Shown here piece after piece: positions 1 to 13,027 of a DNA stretch of 64,000 nucleotides. The number at the start of each line of letters is the position of its first letter. Position 1 is the first letter of the stretch. The notes under the pieces are model-generated. The model was given only the letters and a program-made list of their open reading frames with translations, ran no database searches and was not told where the DNA came from. The DNA comes from Liopterus haemorrhoidalis (taxonomy: Eukaryota > Arthropoda > Insecta > Coleoptera > Dytiscidae), in assembly GCA_963971575.1 (NCBI GenBank), contig OZ020611.1:245606654-245670653 (forward strand), in the 5' to 3' direction. A program made the translations under genes and the position numbers.

Positions 1-212
1 AAATATAATTAGTGAAAATGGAAACAAACTGTTACTTAAGCAATTAACAGATTAAGGACCGAGATTTTCATCTCAAAATTAAATTGGTTACAACTTATTA
101 GGCAAACAGTTGAATAGTAAAATGATTTTTTTTAGTGATTAAATTTATTGCAAGGTGGACATCTCGGCCCTGTGACCAAAAAAATCTCGAAGACCGGCGG
201 TTGCGAAACACT
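1..212. mobile_element. Probable hAT-type element, right end only
   Basis: The sequence ends at 212 in GTTGCGAAACACTG, which on the other strand reads CAGTGTTTCGCAACC, the form of many hAT inverted-repeat ends. The matching left end was not found and may lie before the window. Confidence 0.3.
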
Positions 213-499
213 GCACTATTGAGAACTGACACGCTCGGATACGCAGTCTGGTAGTCAAATATTGTACTACGCGACTGTAGTACTGTTTGCAATTATTACA
301 TATTTTCTAGTGTTGATTTTTTGTTAGAACGTCGATATATACATTTTTATAAAATAAAAATGTACTGTGCTTAAATTAAACTGCTCCCTGTTGGAATATT
401 GACAGCTGAATACTAGACAATTCAGCCATTTTGTCATGAATTACAGCGCCGCCAACGGTAATGTCACTTCTCAATAGAAGTTCTATGACCAATATTGGA

Positions 500-1250
500 G
501 CTAATAACGTCGCTCATGTGTCTGTGTGTCTGTACGGCAGAAATTGTAGTCAAACTGATGAACATAGAAAGTTGAAAGCTTATACAACGCTTTGATACAC
601 ATATGTATACGAAAAATACTACGAGTAATTTTCTAAATATTAATATCACGAGATGAATATAAACAAATATGTATTTAATAAAAAAAATAAATATTGTTTA
701 CAATTTTGTTTAGGATATCAAATAAAATCTCTTAATATGTGAATAAACAAACGATTTTTTATTAAAAAAAAATAATTTTCTTTATGGGATTTTCAGCAAA
801 AATATATCAGAACACTTTTGTGATATAAGATACTAAAAATCTGAAAAAAATGTACATTGATGGGAACTGAAATAGTTCAACAGGAATTTTTCATCGGTTA
901 TTTTTTTGAAAAATAAAGATATTTTGTGTCGTTGAAAAAAGATTTTTTTTTAAAATTTATTGTGTGAATTCAAAAGATAGTTCTTAAGACGTAGGAGTAA
1001 GGAATGAAAAGTAGTTTTTTAGAATCTTTTTATTTTAAAACGATTATTTCCAAAAATGTACTAAAAAATACTGACCCGCATCTTTTAAAGCAAATGGGTT
1101 AAACTAAAAAAATTTAAGTAATGTACATTGATCTAAACCTGAAACGTACGAGAGTAATTTTTGATAGATTTCGTTTTTGGAAAATATTGCAGTTTTTGTG
1201 TTTTTTGACAAAATTGTTTATTTTTTTAACTAACATTATTTTATTTATTT
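500..1250 (+). mobile_element. Old, diverged family A element (5' end decayed)
   Basis: Family A landmarks appear in order but diverged: GTCTGTGTGTCTGTACGGCA in place of the microsatellite, AAATTGTAGTCAAACTGATG, CTTATACAACGCTTTGA, then near 1120-1180 the GTACATTGATCTAAACCTG and GATTTCGTTTTTGG blocks. The microsatellite has nearly vanished, suggesting an old copy. No target duplication could be set. Confidence 0.5.
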
Positions 1251-1333
1251 ATTTTTTTGTATTAAATTCATTGCTAAATTATGACAAATAATGTTATGGA
1301 TTTTTTGTATTTATGGCTAAGGTAGGCTGTCTT

Positions 1334-1383
1334 TTTAGGGTTTTGTAGGTATGACCAAAAAACCCTTATACCGTCATTTTGTC

Positions 1384-1477
<94 letters not shown>

Positions 1478-2340
1478 TCGGTTAAAATTGTAGCCAAACG
1501 GCTAAACCTAGAGAGTTGAAATTTGGCATGCTTATACAACTCTTTGACCCGCACATAGGAAAAATACTAAAACATCTAAAAAACATACCCCCCTAAAAAT
1601 ATAAACAAATATGTGCTCATCGAAAACAAAAATATTTTTTTTTAATTCTGAGTAGGGTATCAAATGAAAGCCCTTAGTACGTGGATTAACAATCAAATTT
1701 TTATTTTTGCAAAATAAATTATTTTGATGCGATTTTTGCCAAAATTGTGCAAAAAAATTTTTGTCCCACACCCTGTAGCCCAGATGGTTTAAACTAAAAA
1801 TCTAAAAAAATTCCAAGTAATGTATATTGGTGTGAACCGAAATAGTACAACAGGAATTTTTGATCAGATTATGTTTTCGGAAAATAACGCATTTTTTGTG
1901 GTTTTTGGTTCACAAAGTACAAAAGTTATACCAATGTAAGACACTCATATGCAAAGCGTCCGATGGCGCAACGGGTTAGAGCGCTGGTGTCGGAAGCTAA
2001 AATTCTCTGGAAAACGAAGGGTTTCGAGTTCGAGTACGGACGGAGTGAGTTTTATTTTTTCTGTTTTTTTTTTTTGCATTTTTATAATGTTGAAATTATT
2101 TTGTCAAAATTCTAGTTATATTTTGATAAATGTTGTATTTAATTTTTAAGAGCGTAAATTGAATAACCAATCTTATTATTGGATTAACAGACGATAAATT
2201 ATTTTAAAAATATCGTTCATTTTGCCGTGATTACTACAAAGTAAAATTTGTCCTACACACTCAGCATACCGCCTTCACTTATTATATACCTGCGAAACCC
2301 TGAAATGTGTGAATATTCACACTTCACATCAATTTTTTAG
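1334..2340 (+). mobile_element. Family A HINE-like element with tRNA-like module
   Basis: About 1.0 kb. The 5' end is TTTTTAGGGTTTTGTAGG, forming a stem-loop with AAAAAACCCT; TGTC repeats run 1381-1476; then come conserved blocks, a tRNA-like module at 1957-2040, and the 3' subterminal repeat TACCTGCGAAACCCT, inverted to the 5' AGGGTTTTGTAGGTA. The 3' hairpin GTGTGAATATTCACAC is followed by TTCACATCAATTTTTT. This layout (subterminal inverted repeats, microsatellite, 3' stem-loop, T-rich ends) matches Helentron-associated elements. It encodes no protein. Confidence 0.75.
1957..2040 (+). other. tRNA-like module, class i (also 41487-41566 and 47035-47122)
   Basis: GATGGCGCAACGGGTTAGAG fits a Pol III A box and GAGTTCGAGTAC a B box, about 45 nt apart. 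The same module, increasingly decayed, sits in the same slot of the family A copies at 40.9 and 46.5 kb. It does not fold into an evident full cloverleaf, so it is a tRNA relic, not a working tRNA gene. Confidence 0.55.
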
Positions 2341-2439
2341 AAATAAAAAAAAAAGTAAAAAATTAAAAATATAGGAAAAAACAGCTGGGAACCGAGATCA
2401 TGTGTGTAGACAAGAACTTTTGCATATTTTTGGCTAAAT

Positions 2440-3001
2440 TCGTGTTAAAAGAAACGAATTTCAAAAAACTATCTATCGTTCCATAATCTACGTCTTAAGA
2501 GCTTTCTTCTGAAACTACTCAATAAATTTTTAAAAATATATTTTTTTCTTTATCAACGACACAAAACAATCGAAAAACTTATTTGATCAAAAATTCCTGA
2601 TGAACTATTCCGATTTCCATCAATCTTCATTACGGAGATTTTTTTCAGATTTTTAGATCAACCCCTCTGGGAGATAGGGTGGGGGACAAAAGTTTTTTTG
2701 ACACATTTTTGGCAAAAATCCAATCAAAAAAAATGTTTTAAAAAAAATAAAAATGTGTTTGTTAATCCACACATTAAGAGGTTTCATTTGATATGCCACT
2801 CAAAATTTAAAAAAAATATTAATTGTTTTATTAAATACATAATTGTTTATATTTACCTGGGGATGTGTTTTTTTGAACTCTCCGTATTTTTCCTATATGT
2901 GGGTCAAAGAGTTGTATAAGCATGCCAAATTTCAACATTCTATGTTAAACCGTTTGGCTACAATTTTTACCGAACAGACAGACAGACACAGAACGACAGA
3001 C

Positions 3002-3032
<31 letters not shown>

Positions 3033-3087
3033 TATGCGTGACGTTATAAGGGTTTTTTGGTGGTCATACCTACAAAACCCTAAAAAT
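2440..3087 (-). mobile_element. Family A element, truncated, inverted relative to its neighbour
   Basis: Reads on the - strand from the family A 5' terminus (CTACAAAACCCTAAAAA at about 3087) through a short, impure GACA tract (2976-3030) to diverged internal blocks. The tRNA-like slot and 3' end are missing. Confidence 0.6.
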
Positions 3088-3109
3088 GAAAACAATATAT
3101 TGTTATAGT

Positions 3110-3170
3110 CGACTTCTTTGGTTTAAGCGGAACTAGATTTTCAAATCTAGTATCTTTTGAACGATTTAAC
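3110..3170 (+). mobile_element. Fragment of the CAGTCTGTT MITE
   Basis: TTTAAGCGGAACTAGATTTT followed by CAAATCTAG and TTTGAACGATTTAA matches the first 60 bases or so of the TA-flanked MITE seen whole at 61955-62361. Only this end remains. Confidence 0.4.
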
Positions 3171-3397
3171 GATTGAATTTTGATCATTTTATTTAGCAAA
3201 AGCCCACTTCAATCATTAAAAACTGAACTAGTGAGAACTTAAAAAAAATTAAATTCCATTTAGTTCTTAAACAAATAAATGTAGATACCCGGTATATTAT
3301 ACTACGTACACTGTTGTGGATCATTTATTACATAGGTCGAGAAGTTTAAAAAGAAACGGAAGGTAATAATTAATAAATAAAATAAAATGTTACTCAC

Positions 3398-3449
3398 TTG
3401 AATACACAAAACCAATGAATAGAGCACTAAATAAGATAATTATTTTCAT
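3398..3449 (-). CDS. Candidate first coding exon encoding a signal peptide (partial gene)
   Basis: On the - strand an ATG at 3449-3447 preceded by GAAAAA opens 17 codons, MKIIILFSALFIGFVYS, with a Lys after Met, a hydrophobic core and small residues at the end: a typical cleaved secretory signal. The frame then meets a strong 5' splice site, CAA|GTGAGTA (intron from 3397), leaving phase 1; unspliced it would stop after two more codons. A TATA box and start site lie about 90-120 nt upstream. No later exon was recognised between 1 and 3390, so the rest would lie beyond the window start. Short first exons of this kind are usual in secreted insect proteins, esterases included. Function unknown. 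Confidence 0.45.
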
Positions 3450-3539
3450 TTTTTCAAAAACACTAACTGCTGTTCACAATGTGTTGTCACTGTCAATGTC
3501 TTCTCGAATGGTAAGATACTGATATTATGTGATGACTGG

Positions 3540-3571
3540 TGAAATGTTGTCTTGTCACGTCAATACTTATA
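3540..3571 (-). promoter_or_regulatory. Candidate TATA promoter for the - strand signal-peptide exon
   Basis: TATAAGTA reads on the - strand at 3571-3564. The CA at 3541-3540 is 31 nt downstream of the first T, the usual TATA-to-start spacing, giving a predicted 5' UTR of about 91 nt to the ATG at 3449. A second initiator-like ATCAGTA lies a little further down. Inference from spacing only. Confidence 0.35.
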
Positions 3572-3709
3572 GACCAGTCTGTAGATGTTATCAAGGCATC
3601 ATTAGCGGCCTCACTATTTGGTATTTCCAAAAAATTGATAATTCACAGAAGGATGCGTTTGAATACAACATATTTCTATACGTGATATTTTTTATATACA
3701 GGGTGTAAC

Positions 3710-3712
<3 letters not shown>

Positions 3713-3757
<45 letters not shown>
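3713..3757. repeat. (GA)n microsatellite
   Basis: About 22 GA dinucleotides in an uninterrupted run, close to the end of the family A element at 3787. Confidence 0.9.
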
Positions 3758-3760
<3 letters not shown>

Positions 3761-4223
3761 TTCTCTGATGCGTACGGGAGATACCAAAAATTGATGTGAA
3801 GTGTGAATTTTCACACATTTCAGGGTTTCGCAGGTATTTAGTAAGTGAATGATGATTATTTGGGATGCCAAAACAAATTTTATATTAAAATATTTTTTTT
3901 GTTAATTTTAATTCGAACTCCTAATACCATTATTTAGGTTTCTAAATATGTGCAGTATTTTTTTTTTTATATAGCAAGGTTCATTAAGAATTTTAAAAAT
4001 TGCGCCTATGGCTTCCATTGGTTGTTATAAGTTCCGCCCCTCTGATTTCGTGTACATTGAAACAGAATTAAATTATAATTTAAACAATGTCCACTTGTTA
4101 TTAAATTTACGCTTCTAAAAATTAAATGCAACATTTACCAAAATATAACTAGAATTTTGAAAAAATAATTTAAACAATTTAAAAAAAATTATAAAAAAAA
4201 AAAACAAAAACTAATATTGTCTC

Positions 4224-4300
4224 TTCTCGCAGGGTTCGATCCCTTTCGGATCGAGTTACTTGGGTGAAAAGTCAGCGACAAAACCACTACACCAGCATAC
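4224..4300 (-). other. tRNA-like module, class iv (also 58433-58510)
   Basis: On the - strand, GCTGGTGTAGTGGTTTTG fits an A box and GGGATCGAACCCTGC a B box of the initiator-like GATCGAA form. The same module is in the family A copy at 58.0-59.1 kb. It is different from the modules of the other copies. Confidence 0.55.
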
Positions 4301-4765
4301 ACGTTTCAGTGTAGCGTGTTACAAAGCTATAACTTGTGTACATTATTAGCAAAAAATCACAAAAAATGCGTTTTTTTCCAAAAACATAATCTGATCAAAA
4401 TTTCCTGTTGTACTATTCCGGTTCACACCTATGTACATTACTTAGAAATTTTTTAAGATTTTTAGTTAAAACCATCTGGGCGGCAGGGTGTGGGACAAAA
4501 CTTTTTTTGCACAATTTTGGCAAAAATAGCTTCTAAATAATTTATTTTGCAAACATAAAATTTTGATCGTTAATCCACGTACTAAGGGCTTTCATTTGAT
4601 ACCCTGCACAGAATTATAAAAAAAAAATTTATATTTGTTTATATTTTTAGGGGGATATGCTTTTTAGATGTTTTAGTATTTTTCCTATGTGCGGGTCAAA
4701 AAGTTGTATAAGCATGCCAAATTTCAACTCTCTAGGTTTAGCCGTTTGGCTACAATTTTTACCGA

Positions 4766-5425
<660 letters not shown>

Positions 5426-5477
5426 CAAAATGACGGTATAAGGGTTTTTTGGTCATACCTACAAAACCCTAAAAACT

Positions 5478-5740
5478 ATATTTCGTTCCTTAATGTACGT
5501 TTTAAGAGCTTTCTTTTAATACCACACAATATTTTTTTTTTAATTATTATTTTTTTCATAAACACAACAAAACGAAATTTTTCGAAAAACTAATCTGATC
5601 AAATATTCCTGTTTTTTTTTAGAGTTTTTGATTCGATTTAAAAAAATAAATAAATTTGTTTGCTTATCCTCACATTAAGTGGTTTCATTTAATAACCCAC
5701 TCAAAATTAAAAAAAAAAAATATATTAAATACATATTGGT
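5478..5740 (-). mobile_element. Decayed family A fragment
   Basis: Blocks such as TTAATGTACGTTTTAAGAGC, TAATCTGATCAAA and CACATTAAGTGGTTTCATTT match internal family A sequence but in shuffled, diverged form. Low-complexity AT surrounds them. Confidence 0.35.
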
Positions 5741-5763
5741 TTATATTTATCTCTTTAATTTCG

Positions 5764-5881
5764 GGTTGCTAACGTAAGACTTTTCTCTAACTCAATTTAA
5801 AATAATTTGTTTTCATATGTTACAACATACAAAAACAAATTATTTTAACTTGAGTTAGGAATAATTCTTACTTTAGCAACC
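5764..5881. mobile_element. Short fold-back MITE
   Basis: A nearly perfect palindrome of about 118 bp: GGTTGCTAACGTAAGA at the left pairs with TCTTACTTTAGCAACC at the right, and AACTCAATTTAAAATAATTT pairs with AAATTATTTTAACTTGAGTT. The loop holds ATATGTTACAACAT. Confidence 0.6.
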
Positions 5882-6111
5882 GGCCATAAATGATTTTTTG
5901 AACCCTGTGTTTTTTAACCCAGTATATTTTTCCTAGTTATGGATCAGTAGACATATCAGAGATAAACTAATAACTTAATAATAATAAATATTATAACATT
6001 AATCCTGCTTTTTTTATTATTATTATTTTTTCTTTTTTTGAATGATCATTGAACTGATGAGTGTAATATTTGCTATTTTGTTGATATTTCCATGTTATTA
6101 ATTTGTTGCAG

Positions 6112-6277
6112 GTTTGGGACTATGATCCCATGATTCCATTCAAGCCTGTGGTGGAGCATGAGCACCCAGGGGCCTTCCTCAGCAAGCACCCGCAGAGGGC
6201 CATCGAGGACGGTGACCTCGCCCCCATTCCCTGGGTCACCGGCATCACCGCCAGCGAGGGCGCCCTCCGCGTAGCAG
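6112..6277 (+). CDS. Carboxylesterase exon a (triad acid)
   Basis: 166 nt, entered after TTGTTGCAG and left at AGCAG|GTAACT. It reads VWDYDPMIPFKPVVE...PWVTGITASEGALRVA. The glutamate codon at 6256-6258, in the SEG motif, is at the position of the catalytic acid in cholinesterase-fold enzymes. Ends in phase 1; the split glycine codon is completed by GT of the next exon. No further coding exon was recognised upstream in the window. Confidence 0.92.
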
Positions 6278-9200
6278 GTAACTATCTCTCCTCCCATCAA
6301 ATTGTAAAGAAAATTAGTCTAACATGAAAATATTTTTTCCAAAAAACAATGTCGAGAATTTTAACAAAAAGTGATTCTCAAAAAGGTTTTTTTTTTTTTT
6401 AAACTAAATAGTCTTGTTTGCTTTTACGGTTATGTAGGTATTAAAACGTCAGTCATGTCGTCGGCTGAAAATAATAAGGTTGTATGTCGAAGTGTATAAC
6501 ATTTGAGAAAACAAGCTTCAAAAATTTTGACATGGAAAAAACCAATAGGGTATATTATATAAAAACCAATAGTATAGTTAAACCAATAGTGTAACCTATA
6601 AGGTTACAATACAAGGAAGAAATTTTTTTAATAACTATATATTGATATGTTATTGTCATAAACCCATTATTTTGAAAAAAAAAAATTGAATAATACCATT
6701 TTAACAATTTGAAAAATGAACATACAACTTTGTGATTAAGAAAAACACGAAACTTAGTACCTTAACGTTACATACAGCTTTGTAGTTCAAATTAATATCG
6801 GGGGGAAATTCAGTTTATAGGTAAAGCTTCAGTTTTTAGGTTTCTGAAAATTGTTAAAAAGGTACCAGAAAAGGTAAAAGAAATGTTAGTCACGTATTAA
6901 ATTTTTATTTGATTAAATAACACAAATTAAACAATATACTTGCAAAATAATAACAAATTAAACATCTTACAAAAAATTAATATAAATTAAGATAATTTGA
7001 ACTGAAACTGAAACATTCGAAATAAAAAAAATTAAACGAAATAAATTGTATTTTTATTATTTTCTTGAGATTTACTTTCTTGGCAATATTGTTTCATAAT
7101 AAGATTTATCCATAGTAGGCATCCAATCCAGCATAGATTTTAAAGCGATTACCTTGTTTTCTGGTAACGGATTTTTATTTGTAGAAACCTTAACGTCTCT
7201 AAATATATTTAACAAGTCTTCAAGACCTTGTTTTATTCTTTTTAATATTTTTTGTAACCCAGGTGCCCGAAAAAGATGTTTTATATTTAACATAAAAGAT
7301 GTTGTAGGGCAAACATATAACCATGAATTAAAAAAAAAAAAAACAATTTAAATACAAGGGTGTATGTTTTAACATACAACTATGTTTTGTAAGTTTTTTA
7401 TTTTTTAAGACATACAACTATGGTTTGCTGCTTTTTTCTCCGACACCGGTAATGCTATCTTATGGAAATTATTGGAACAAGTAGGTTACGTGACATACAA
7501 CTCTATAGTATTTTAAAGTGCATTTGACAAAAAATGTCACATACAACCTTATTATTTTCAGCCGACGATGTGTCTGTCTGTACGGCAGAAATTGTAGCCA
7601 AACGGCTGAACATAGAAATTTGGCACGTTTATACAACTCTTTAATCTATATTGGAAAACCAATAAGATTAATAAATGCTCACAAAATCCCTAAATGGGTT
7701 AAAATTCACACTTCACATTAATTATAGAATTTTATCTTTTCAGGTATTTATGCGGGTGAGGGCATGTTAGAACAATTGGACAGCGAGTTCAGCAGACTGG
7801 CCCCTATCTCCCTGGGCTATGACGAGTGGGCCCAGGATCCCAAGGCTCTCACAGACAAGATCAGAAAGTTCTACTTTGGAAAGGAGTCCTTGAAGAATGT
7901 ACCAATGGATAAAGTCGTTGATGTAAGTTTAACAAATTACTGACTTCTTTTTATTTTTGACGCTAAATAATTCACATATTTCTTGTCTGAATATACGTTT
8001 TTACAAATTTTTAGCTCTAAAAACTTTAAAAATCATGATTTACATATAATCTTTAGAAATTCGTTGGTAGAATTAAAAAACCCTTTTACTCTCCCTCTTG
8101 TGTCTGTATGTGATATTCAGAAATCACTTCAAGACAGTGGGATAGATTTTCTCAAAATCACTTGAGAACGGGAATAGAAATTCAGAAAATCTCATAAGAA
8201 TAGTAGGTGGTCGAAATTCAGAACATCACTTAAAAATGGGAGTATAAATTAAAAAATCAACTGTGACCACCATAGGACCGACCTCCATCACAAAGTACTT
8301 GTATAAAATACATTCTAGCAGCAGAGTAGAAATAACTTGGCCTAATGCTAAATAAAGTCTAATCTAATCTAATCTAATCTAATATTTTCTAACAGAGATA
8401 TTATTTATCATGACCATGGAAACGTTACATAAAAGTGAAAAAATTGAGACTATGAAAAATTTTTCAAAAAATATCTCAAATAAAAGTTGTTAGTTATTGC
8501 ATTTATAGCAACTTTTGTTCAATACATTTTTTCGAAATATTTTTCTGTTGTGAAATATTCGCAAAACTCCCATTTTTAGCCAACCGAATTTTACCAAAAG
8601 TTGATCAACTCGTGCCATTGATGGCAGAAGCTTAAATGTGAAGTTTCATAAAAATCCTTTTAGCCGAATTTGCTTTGCACGTGTACACAGACAAACGGAC
8701 GGACAGACAGTCAGACGGACAGACGGACAGACAGACTGACAGACATCATGCTAAAAATAGTCAAAACGTTATGTAGGGAGCTCAATTCGTGGAGATCCAT
8801 CGAAATCTCTAAATGCCAAAATCGGTATGATCACAATACCTCTCTTATATATGTTGGCGGTCGGTAAAAATATTACTTTGTTCTCTAACTTGAGAACCAT
8901 TGGTTTAAAAAAAATATTTTATTCTTTAAGTAAATGTCCTTCTTGGTCTCCTCCAATTTTGTTTCATAATATTTTATTGTAACTATAATAATAAAGATAA
9001 TATGGGCAGTGGTCGGTTCGCTCGTACAACCTGTATGTATATGTATCACGCACGTCTATGTATTTACTATAGTTCATCATTACTGGTAACCGGTCAAAAA
9101 ACAATTGCGGTGGAGCGGCAAAGACAATAATTCCCGGCGCCGTCCTGAATGGATTAAGAACTACTGACATTAACAGACGATTTATTTTACATAAATTGTT

Positions 9201-12200
9201 TTTGACGCGAATCCAACTAAAACTTTGCCTGCAAAATACTGCACCATCCAAAATTCGGTCTGTGTGCCTCTTCCACTTATTTGGATTTTGGAATTTTATA
9301 AAAAATGTACACTTTACATCATTTTTAAGCTAATTATTTTGATGTTCCGTGTTGAAATTCCAGTAGCAGTTTGAATGTGTTTACATGTTGTATGTTATGG
9401 CTGGAGGGTAAATGACTAATGTTCGAACGGCGTCTCTGTCACCTGATTCACCAAATGTCACATTTCTCAATGAATCATTGAGTGCAGTCGACACCCTACA
9501 GACGACAGTTCCGTCAACGCATCCTTCTCTGCTAATGGACAATCGAGCTAATCGCATCTATAAAACGGAAACAAACTTAATTTTCATACTAAATACGGAT
9601 ATGTTTTTGGATTTTTCCTAATATATCTGTTGTAGTTTTAGAGAGGTATTTTTCATGATTGTATGCTTCTTGCCACTTGTAAAGTCAGTTATTAATACCT
9701 TGAGTTTGTTTATATAGTTTTTCCAGTGAAGTGCTTGCAGGCAGTAGCGGCTGGTGAGTAAAATATTTGGGGGGCACTTTTTTCCCATATATATCTATTA
9801 AAATATAGTTATACGAGAAAAAAGTAAATAAATAAAAAATACCTGAAAATATGTTCTGCAACTAGAAAAACTGACAAATCTGGCACTTTTATTAAGATTT
9901 ATGGTCAATATTATTATCATTTTTGTAGTTATTACTTCTATTATTATTATTATTATTATTATTAAAATTGCAATATTATTAAGACAATGCTTTGTAGTCA
10001 GAAACATAACATATTTGGTTATTAATTAAGCAGATACCTACACATATTCACATGTATTTAAATATTAGATTTAACCTTTTAGTTATGTTCTTTAATTGAA
10101 AGTTTATACGCAGTATCAAGTTGAAATCGTATATTTACCGATCCCAGCATGGCAAATTTGACCGAATAATGCATATGTTTATGAGACACATTATGTTTAA
10201 GAACTTTATCTTTGCAATGTTTAATATCTTTAACACTATTTACTGTCTTTATTTCATATGCGTCTGATGAACAAATCAAACACAGGAAACAAAAAAAAAA
10301 AACATTTTATTTATCACATCCACACAACCAACTTGTATTTAAATATTGTTTTTCACTAAACTTTCTATTAAATGTTCTATTTCCATTTTTATCCTGTTGG
10401 GAAATATTCAATTTTGGCCGATGAGGACCCATATTTTTACCGACCGCCAACATATATAAGGGAGGTATTTTGATCATACCGATTTCGAGATTTCGATGGA
10501 TCTCCACGAATTGAGGTCCATACATAACGTTTTGACTATTTTTAGCACGATGTCTGTCGGTCTGTCTGTCCGTCCGTCTGTCCATCTGTCCGTCCGTCCG
10601 CTTGTCTGTCTGTGTACACGTGTAGAGCAAATTCGGCTAAAAGGATTTTTATGAAACTTCATATTTAAACTTCTGCCATCAATGGCATGAGTTGATCAAC
10701 TTTTGGTAAAAATCGGTTGACTAAAAATGGGAGTTTACTCGTCTCGATTTTAAGATTTTTGCGAATATTTAGCAACAGAAAAATATTTCGAAAAAATGTA
10801 TTTAACAAAAGTTGCTATAAATGCAATAACTAATAACTTTTATTTGAGATGTTTTTTGATGAAACGAAAAATTTCGAAAAATTTGTCGTAAATTTTTGTA
10901 AAATTTTTTCAGTCTCAAATTTTCATACTTATATGTAACGTTTCCATGGTCATGATAAATAATATCTCTGTTAGAAAATATTAGGCCAAGTTATTTCTAC
11001 TCTGCTGCTAGAATATATTTTATACAAGTACTTTATAATGGCGGTCGGTCCTGTGGTGGCAACAGCTGATTCTTTATTAATAATTTTGTTTCATAGTTAA
11101 GCACGTTAGTTGTATTAAAATATACAGTATATTTTAATAAAACTAACGTGCTTCATTCGATTCATTTTCACGTTTAAGTACTTGTCACAAATCACAACGA
11201 CCGAACTAAGCTACGGGACACCGGCCGTAATTCACTAATACATGCAACACTAACCTTCGCCGCTGTTGCCGTTACTAGGAAATTTTTGATACAAATGTAG
11301 ATAAGAACATTAGATATTGCATGTGGCAACGCTGTATCTTTGGACACTCCGTGGAGTGTCCAACAACGCTCGGAAGAGTTGTCTTGATTTAAATTTTTTA
11401 AATCTAACATTTATATGAAAAATCTTTGAATAAGAAATAATAAAAATAAAAATATGCAGATATATCTAGCTACTTTAATGCAATTTTAAAGAAGTATAAA
11501 TAAAGTATTAAATTTAGCTTTTTTACTACAAATTTTTAGGAGGTCACTGTCCCAGCGCCTCCCTGTCTCAGCCGCCACTGCTTGCAGGGCCTAGCATCTA
11601 GCTCTTTCGTCGCTCTGGGCAATAATGATTTTTGCAGCCCTTTATATTTATTACATAGGTGACAAATTGTAAAATATAATAACAAATTTTGAGGAAAACT
11701 GGTAAATGGAAATAGAACATTAATAAAAAGTTCACTAAAAAACAATAATTTAGAATGAGGCACCCAAAGCTACATTTTTTGAGTGCCTGATGATTGAGAT
11801 CGAAGTTTAATAAAACCAGTGGCGCAGAGAGACCTCCGCTAGACTTGCCCTCCCCTAAAAAAAAAAAATAATAATAAAGAACAAAAAAAAATTTTTTTTT
11901 TTTAATTTAAAAAAGTTTTATGTAAATCTTCAAAAATACATCAAATTATATTCTATACAAATTTTTGTCCAAGGCTTGGTTTACTAGATACGAATTTTTT
12001 AAAATTTTAAAGTTTAATAACTTCCGTTTCCGGTTTCGGATTTGCATAAAAAACAATAGGGTTCTTCCCAATTAACAGGAGAATTTTTTAGTACCAGAAC
12101 AAACTCTCTAAGTTAAACCGTTCTTGAGTTATCGTGTATACACACAGACACACAGACACACACACATACGGACGGCACTTCGAAAATAGGTTTTTTGGAT

Positions 12201-12961
12201 TCCCTGGACCATGAAACGTGGTCATCAGTCAAAATCTCGACATCGAAAATTTTCGCGATTACAATACTTGCCCCTTATATATTAAGGTCGGGCAAGTAAA
12301 AATATATATATAGTAAAAAATTATTCACTTTCAAGTTGTACTTGGAAATATAATTTGGAAGCGGATTATTTTTAATAATTTTTTATGTTATTATGGTTAA
12401 CTTAGGTCATCAAATTTTTGTACCAACTTACACATCGCGTTTTTGAGAAAAATCGTGTTTCCTCTACCTTGATACATTGTGTATATGAATTCTATGTTTC
12501 ATGTATGAATCTTATTGCACCATTGCAATATACAGGGTGTTATATTTTAGTGGACCCAGCAAATATCTCGCTTTTTTATTAAGTTAGTAATTTATTTCAT
12601 ATAACATGATTTATACAGCAACATGTAAGCTACTTGATGACGGATGTACATCCATGATACCACTTCCGGTTTATTACTAATTAATATCAACTTTGAAATT
12701 TCAAACGGAGCATACTAAATTTTTTTACAAATTTGAAATATACATCAAATTTGCTTTACAAGCATGTAAAATAATCCATATGTTACATTATTAAAAAGTA
12801 AAATGGCGGGCACTTTTTTATACACCTAGTCGAAAAAAGAATAGTGAGCCATGACTAAAAATTAACTAAAACAATTAACTAAAACAATTAACTAAAACCA
12901 TTGTAACTATTATTAGGGTTTTGTAGGTATGACCAAAAAACCCTTATACCGTCATTTTGTC

Positions 12962-13027
<66 letters not shown>

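Larger units (their letters stand above)
9742..11580 (-). mobile_element. hAT element with TTF-type zinc-finger transposase fragment, hosting a family B insertion
   Basis: Ends CAGTAGCGGCTGG and CAGCCGCCACTG are inverted, and the 8-bp sequence CTTGCAGG is duplicated exactly at 9734-9741 and 11581-11588: a hAT insertion. A - strand frame at about 10300-10079 reads FLCLICSSDAYE, HKHMHYSVKFAMLG and QLDTAYKLSIKEHN, the pattern of the TTF/BED-like finger in ZMYM1/DUF4371-type hAT transposases; it stops soon after. A family B copy (10433-11074) and a 56-bp palindrome are nested inside. Confidence 0.8.

Noticed and set aside
1381..1476. TGTC/GACA tracts considered as independent microsatellites
   Set aside because: Nearly all sit at one fixed place within family A, B or C elements, so they are element parts.
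7983..8165. 60-codon frame after esterase exon b as extended exon
   Set aside because: The consensus donor GAT|GTAAGT at 7922/7923 fits the phase of exon c; the frame has no esterase similarity.
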